DNA from: Schistocerca nitens
Taxonomy: Eukaryota; Arthropoda; Insecta; Orthoptera; Acrididae
Length of the DNA: 64,000 nt
Reading direction: 5' to 3'
Assembly: GCF_023898315.1 (NCBI RefSeq)
Contig: NC_064614.1
Coordinates: 497,380,109 to 497,444,108 of the forward strand
Part shown: positions 59,061-64,000 of the stretch, in pieces
Numbering within the stretch: the stretch's first letter is position 1
Layout of the letters: each line of letters begins with the position of its first letter
Notes under the pieces: generated by a model
The model's input: the letters and a program-made list of their open reading frames with translations, nothing else
What the model was told of the DNA's origin: nothing
The model's database searches: none
Program-made: the position numbers and the translations under genes

Positions 59061-59530
59061 TAACCAATCTTTTGTTGAAGGTCGATAAGATTATAGAAAA
59101 CAACAATTATATCCGAAATTTGCGTATATGAATAATAAGACACATACTACAGTATTATATTCATTTATGGAATCAGACATAGAAAAAAATGAATGTGACT
59201 CAAAGAGGACTACTGTTTTGGAAGAAAACTGCACCAGAACAGAAGCTGCAATTACTGCTTGAAAAGGGAAAATGTTACACAGACCATTTCTGATGAAATT
59301 CGTAAGAATGCATGAGAAATGATTCAGATGCCTTCTGATGAATATAAGGTTCTTTCTGAATTGGGACCATTCTTACAAGCAGCAACTAAAACAATAAAAT
59401 AAACCAACAAGCAATTCTGGAAGTTCCAGCTGAGGATGATGTTTGCAATAATGCTTGTATATTTGGTGACAGAAATTTCTTCTGAGTAAGCACCATCAGA
59501 TAAAGTAGTTATTTTATCTGACTCCATTGA

Positions 59531-60003
59531 AGTGTATCATCTGCAAAGCAATCATTTTGTAGATGTCCTTCAGTGAATTTTTTCATTGAGCTTGTGAAAA
59601 AATCAATTACTAACCTGTACATATCCTCTATTCAAACATTCAAATAAGGCCTCAGCAGTCGAGGATGGTGCAAAAAATTGTGCATACAGAGACCTAAAAG
59701 AGAGATGTGAGTAAGTTTAAGAGATCTCCTGAGAATGAATAAATAATTACACATGTAGTTATTGAAAATAATTTTTTCATTTGTTTGATATTTAAGTGTT
59801 TTATTTTCTTAACTTTTCATAGAAAATCAAGTGGTAATAGAGTGGCGATCCCTCGGTCAAATAGCTCGCCACATTTTATGTGTAGTCTTTTCGAATACTT
59901 GAACATCCTCGAAAATTTAAAGATTTGTGTCTCTCTACGTACCACTTTTTCCCCAAACACTTTCGATTTTCTATGACTTAGTTCACGTTTTTCCTTCAAT
60001 GGT
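59531..60003. other. No recognised gene
   Basis: AT-rich DNA between the Harbinger remnant and the R4-like LINE. It ends in a (TAA)n tract (60003-60023), the apparent target of the LINE. Confidence 0.5.
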
Positions 60004-60023
60004 AATAATAATAATAATAATAA

Positions 60024-63000
60024 AGGCGACGAAAAGAACAAACCACTAATAGGGCTAACCGCCATTTTAGTGTGATTAGTTAGTTCAGGACAGAACTAAT
60101 GAAGCCTCAGGCAAGTGCAGTCATTGCCAGGGACGAAGCTTGAACCCTATGCCCATCTACAATGGTAACGACACTGTTAGCCACTTGGAAAATGATTTAA
60201 ATCCAAATATAGGTGTTTTGCAGGATATGCTTCCTGCAACCACTCTAGAAGGAAAATACAGACAGAGGATGAGATGGTCAGATGAAGTTAACCGACACCT
60301 CACGTTCTCTTATTACCAACCAAAAACTTAGGAACCAACACAACTGGATACAAATCACAAGTATACACATACTTTATTACCAGATACCCAGAATTAAAAT
60401 TTTTAACAGAACAACGACTAGCTGATCAGATCTGAGTAATAATAAAAAATAACAGGATACCCTGCCAGAATTAGAAAACATCAAACAACAAGTACAACCA
60501 ATACTGGAACAAAATAATGTGCAATCAGAAGAAGAAGAAAATACAGTAATGGACTCAAACATCCCAGAGCAAACAAACAAAGAACAACAGACATCAATCA
60601 AAGAATCAGAGCAAAACGAAATCTTAAGACAGCCACCAGAACAAACACAAATAGAACACAAAGTGACACACATGTTAGAAATAGAAGAAAAATTTCAGCT
60701 AACATATACAGAATACAAAGACACAAATACAGACATTAGACCATTCTTGCATAGACCACCAAACAACCCACAAGTCGAAATAACAATAACAACTATCAAC
60801 ACAATCATACACAACAAAATAAATGAAAATACAACTATGGAAGAGTTACAACTACTGGTTTATATAGGAGCACTCACTACACTAAATATACACTCTAGGC
60901 AGAGATCAGAACAAACCAACACACAGAGGAAACCCACAAAACCAGCATGGCAACACAGGCTACAGATCAGAATAGAAAAACTGAGAAAAGACATCGGACA
61001 GCTAACACAATTTATAAGAAATGAAATTTCAGACAAAAAACAAAAAAGATTAAGTAAAATCTCACCACAAGAAGCGATAGAGCAATTAGATGAAAAGAAG
61101 CAGAAATTACAAGCATTGCCCAAACGACTTAGAAGATACAAAAAAAGTGAAAACAGAAGGAAACAAAACCAAACATTCAACACAAACCAAAAAAAATTTC
61201 CAGACAACAGATAACACACAGATTAAAATAGGCAACCCACCAAACATAACAGACGTGGAACACTTCTGGAGCAACATATGGTCAAACCCGGTACAACATA
61301 ACAGGCATGCACGGTGGATACAAGCAGAAACAGACACAAACAAGATGATACCACAAATGCCTGAAGTGATAATTTTGCAACATGAAGTCACCCAAGCAAT
61401 TAATTCTACTCACCGTTGGAAAGCCCCTGGAAAAGATAAAATAGCAAATTTCTGGCTAAAGAAGTTCACCTCAACACATTCACATCTAACTAAATTATTT
61501 AACAGTTACATTGCAGACCCATACACTTTCCCTGATACACTTACACAAGGAATAACTTATCTGAAACCTAAAGATCAAGCAGACACAGCAAACCCAGCAA
61601 AATATCGCCCCATAACATGCCTACCAACAATATACAAAATATTAAGTTCAGTCATTACACAGAAATTAATGACACATACAACACTGAACAAAATTATATA
61701 TGAAGAACAAAACGGTTGTTGCAAAGGAACACGAGGATGTAAAGAGCAACTGATAATAGATGCAGAGGTGACATATCAAGCTAAAACTAAAGAAAGGTCG
61801 CTACACTACGCATACACTGATTACCGAAAAGCTTTCGATAGTGTACCCCACTCATAGATACTACAAATATTGGAAATATACAAAGTAGATCCTAAATTGA
61901 TACAGTTCCTAAACATAGTAATGAAAAATTGGAAAACCACATTTAATATCCCAACAAATTCAAATAATGTCACATCACAGCCAATACAGATTAACCGTGG
62001 AATATACCAAGGAGACTCAATAAGTCCTTTCTGGGTCTGCCTTGCTCTGAACCCACTATCCAACATGCTAAATAGTACAAATTATGGGTACAATATTACT
62101 GGAACATACCAACACAAAATCACACATTTGCTATACATGGATGATCTAAAACTACTGTCAGCAACAAATCAACAACTCAACCAATTACTAAAGATAATAG
62201 AAGTATTCAGCTATGATATAAATATGGCATTTGGAACAGACAAATGTAAGAAAAATAGCATAGTCAAGGGAAAACACACTAAAAAAGAAGATTACATATT
62301 GGATAACCACAGCGACTGCACAAAAGCGATGGAAAAAACAGATGCCTTTAAATATCTAGGATACAGACAAAAAATAGGAATAGATAATACAAATATTAAA
62401 GAAGAACTAAAAGAAAAATATAGACAAAGACTAACAAAAATACTGAAAACAGAAATGACAGCAAGAAACAAGACAAAAGCTATAAATACCTATGCTATAC
62501 CAATATTGACCTACTCATTTGGAGTAGTGAAATGGAGTAACACAGACCTAGAAGCACTCAATACACTTACATGATCACAATGCCACAAATATAGAATACA
62601 TCACATACATTCAGCAACAGAAAGATTCACATTAAGCAGAAAGCAAGGAGGAAGGGGATTTATCGACATAAAAATCCTACATTATGGACAGGTAGACAAT
62701 TTAAGAAAATTCTTTATAGAACGAGCAGAAACTAGCAAAATACACAAAGCAATCACTCATATAAACACATCGGCTACACCACTGCAATTTCATAACCACT
62801 TCTACAACCCTTTAGATCACATAACATCAACAGATACGAAGAAAGTAAATTGGAAAAAGAAAACACTACATGGCAAGCACCCGTATCATCTAACACAGAC
62901 ACACATTGATCAAGACGCATCCAACACATGGATAAGATAAGGCAATATATACAGTGAGACGGAAGGATTCATGATTGCAATACAGGATCAGACAATAAAC

Positions 63001-63724
63001 ACCAGATATTACAGCAAGCATATTATTAAAGATCCGAATACCACAACAGATAAATGCAGACTTTGCAAACAACAAATAGAAACAGTAGATCAGATCACAA
63101 TCGGATGTACAATACTAGCAAACACAGAATATCCCAGAAGCCGTGACAATGTAGCAAAAATAATACATCAACAACTTGACATACAACATAAACTAATAAA
63201 ACAACAATTCCCACATACAAGTATACACCACAAAATGTACTGGAGAATGATGAATACAAATTATACTGGAACAGAACCATTATAACAGATAAAACAACAC
63301 CACATTATAAATCTGACATCATACTCACCAATAAAAAGAAGAAATTAACACAACTAATCGAAATATCCATACCCAATATAACAAATATACAGAAGAAAAC
63401 AGGAGAAAAAATTGAAAAATACATTCAACTGGCTGAGGAAGTCAAAGACATGTTTCATCAGGATAAAGTTGACAAAATACCAATTATACTATCAACTACA
63501 GGAATCATACCACACAATATCCACCAGTATATGAACGCAATACAGCTACATCCAAACGTATATATACAACTACAGAAATCTGTAATTATTGATACATGTT
63601 CAATTACCCGAAAGTTCCTAAATGCAATGTAACATATACCATACAGTTAAAAGGAAGTTATGCTTGATCAATGTCCGTGTCACTTTCCATTTTTAACCAG
63701 ACATAACATCTGAGAAAAGAAGGA
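60024..63724 (+). mobile_element. R4/Dong-like LINE (restriction-like endonuclease class), nearly full-length
   Basis: Plus-strand element between (TAA)n at 60003-60023 and (AAT)n at 63725-63738. 5' leader 60024-about 60450, one pol gene, 3' end near 63724. Compared with the next copy (starting 63739), its 5' end lacks about 60-70 bases. Strong A-rich codon bias (A-rich sense strand) sets it apart from all other elements in the window. The pol has about four stops or frame changes. Dong-type elements are known to insert in TAA repeats, which fits both ends. Confidence 0.88.
60440..63632 (+). pseudogene. R4/Dong-like pol: RT plus C-terminal restriction-like endonuclease
   Basis: The N-terminal charged part (to 61214) contains KRLRRYKKSENRRKQNQ. 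A frame change near 61200 leads to NITDVEHFWSNIWSNP. RT: HRWKAPGKDKIANFWLKKF, PAKYRPITCLPTIYKIL, YAYTDYRKAFDSVPHS, a TAG stop at 61855, then RGIYQGDSISPFW and active site LLYMDDLKLLS. A TGA at 62572 follows NTLT. C-terminal: CRLCKQQIETVDQITIGC, a CCHC-type finger with His changed to Gln, then a nuclease core KSDIILTNKKKKLTQLIEI where the usual PD is SD. The lost His and Pro suggest decay beyond the stops. Confidence 0.85.
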
Positions 63725-63738
63725 AATAATAATAATAA

Positions 63739-64000
63739 ACCCCGTGGAGGCCCAGAAAAGAATAGGCCTCTAGTATGTTCTGCCAGTCGTAAAAGGAGAC
63801 GAAAAGAATAAACCACTAATAGGGCTAACCCCCCTTTTAGTGTGATTAGTTGGTTCAGGACAGAACTAATGAAGCCTCGGACAAGCGCTGTCATGGTCGG
63901 GGATGAAGCTAAAACCCTATGTCCGGCCACAATGGTAACGACACTGCTAGCCACATGGAAAATGATTTAAATCCAAATAGAGGTGTTTTGCGGAACATGC
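63739..64000 (+). mobile_element. Second R4/Dong-like LINE copy, 5' end (runs off window)
   Basis: Starts accccgtggaggcccagaaa directly after the (AAT)n tail of the previous copy and repeats its 5' leader (for example accactaatagggctaacc and gaccacaatggtaacg-like text) with moderate divergence. Same orientation, so the two form a head-to-tail tandem. The coding region lies outside the window. Confidence 0.88.

Noticed and set aside
58821-59063. Plus-strand frame opposite the Harbinger remnant
   Set aside because: It is the antisense shadow of recognisable minus-strand transposase sequence.
1-64000. CRISPR arrays, bacterial operons, rRNA or telomeric repeats
   Set aside because: No regularly spaced repeats, no bacterial-type gene packing, no rRNA-like or TTAGG arrays; the DNA is eukaryotic throughout.

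Overview
The window looks like repeat-rich nuclear DNA from an arthropod, most likely an orthopteran (grasshopper or locust) genome. The host gene has a 3.6 kb intron, codons are spliced at GT-AG sites, and most of the sequence consists of RTE, Jockey, CR1-like, Penelope-like and R4/Dong-like retroelements, tRNA-headed SINEs and several DNA transposon families. The orthopteran placement rests on remembered similarity of the SINE and RTE sequences, not on a search.

One host gene is secure. TRAPPC1 (Bet5), a TRAPP tethering-complex subunit, lies on the + strand in two coding exons (1417-1515 and 5109-5447) that join in phase 0 to give 145 residues. Its intron holds an RTE fragment and two microsatellites. 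No other host gene could be recognised.

From 8.3 to 26.2 kb the DNA is stacked transposons. A minus-strand Jockey-type LINE (8.3-16.6 kb) is split by a head-to-head pair of Penelope-like elements (9434-15262). One of these is itself split by a nearly intact 3.29 kb RTE element with a perfect 14-bp target duplication. Next come a plus-strand Jockey 5' half, a third Penelope 3' end, a CR1-like LINE split by a DD41D mariner-like transposon, a second RTE family, and another RTE-A copy inserted in it.

From 27.7 to 39.4 kb lies what appears to be one large terminal-inverted-repeat element, not previously obvious. It has 43-bp ends (40/43 identical) and a perfect 9-bp target duplication. A small two-finger C2H2 ORF starts 191 bp inside its left end. 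It carries later insertions: a long foldback MITE, SINEs, a second DD41D mariner, and LINE and Penelope fragments. The 9-bp duplication and the zinc-finger start resemble the neighbouring MULE.

From 40.3 to 45.7 kb is a three-level nest. A Mutator-like element (zinc fingers, MULE transposase, SWIM-like remnant, 83-bp inverted repeats, 10-bp duplication) contains a tRNA SINE, which contains a 2.35 kb hAT transposon with an intact 605-residue transposase.

From 46.3 to 64 kb are a chimeric SINE, a broken Ty3/gypsy fossil split by a CR1-like LINE, two more LINE pieces, a Harbinger transposase remnant, and an R4/Dong-like LINE in head-to-tail tandem with a second copy, both joined through (TAA)n tracts. 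The remaining stretches hold nothing I can identify.
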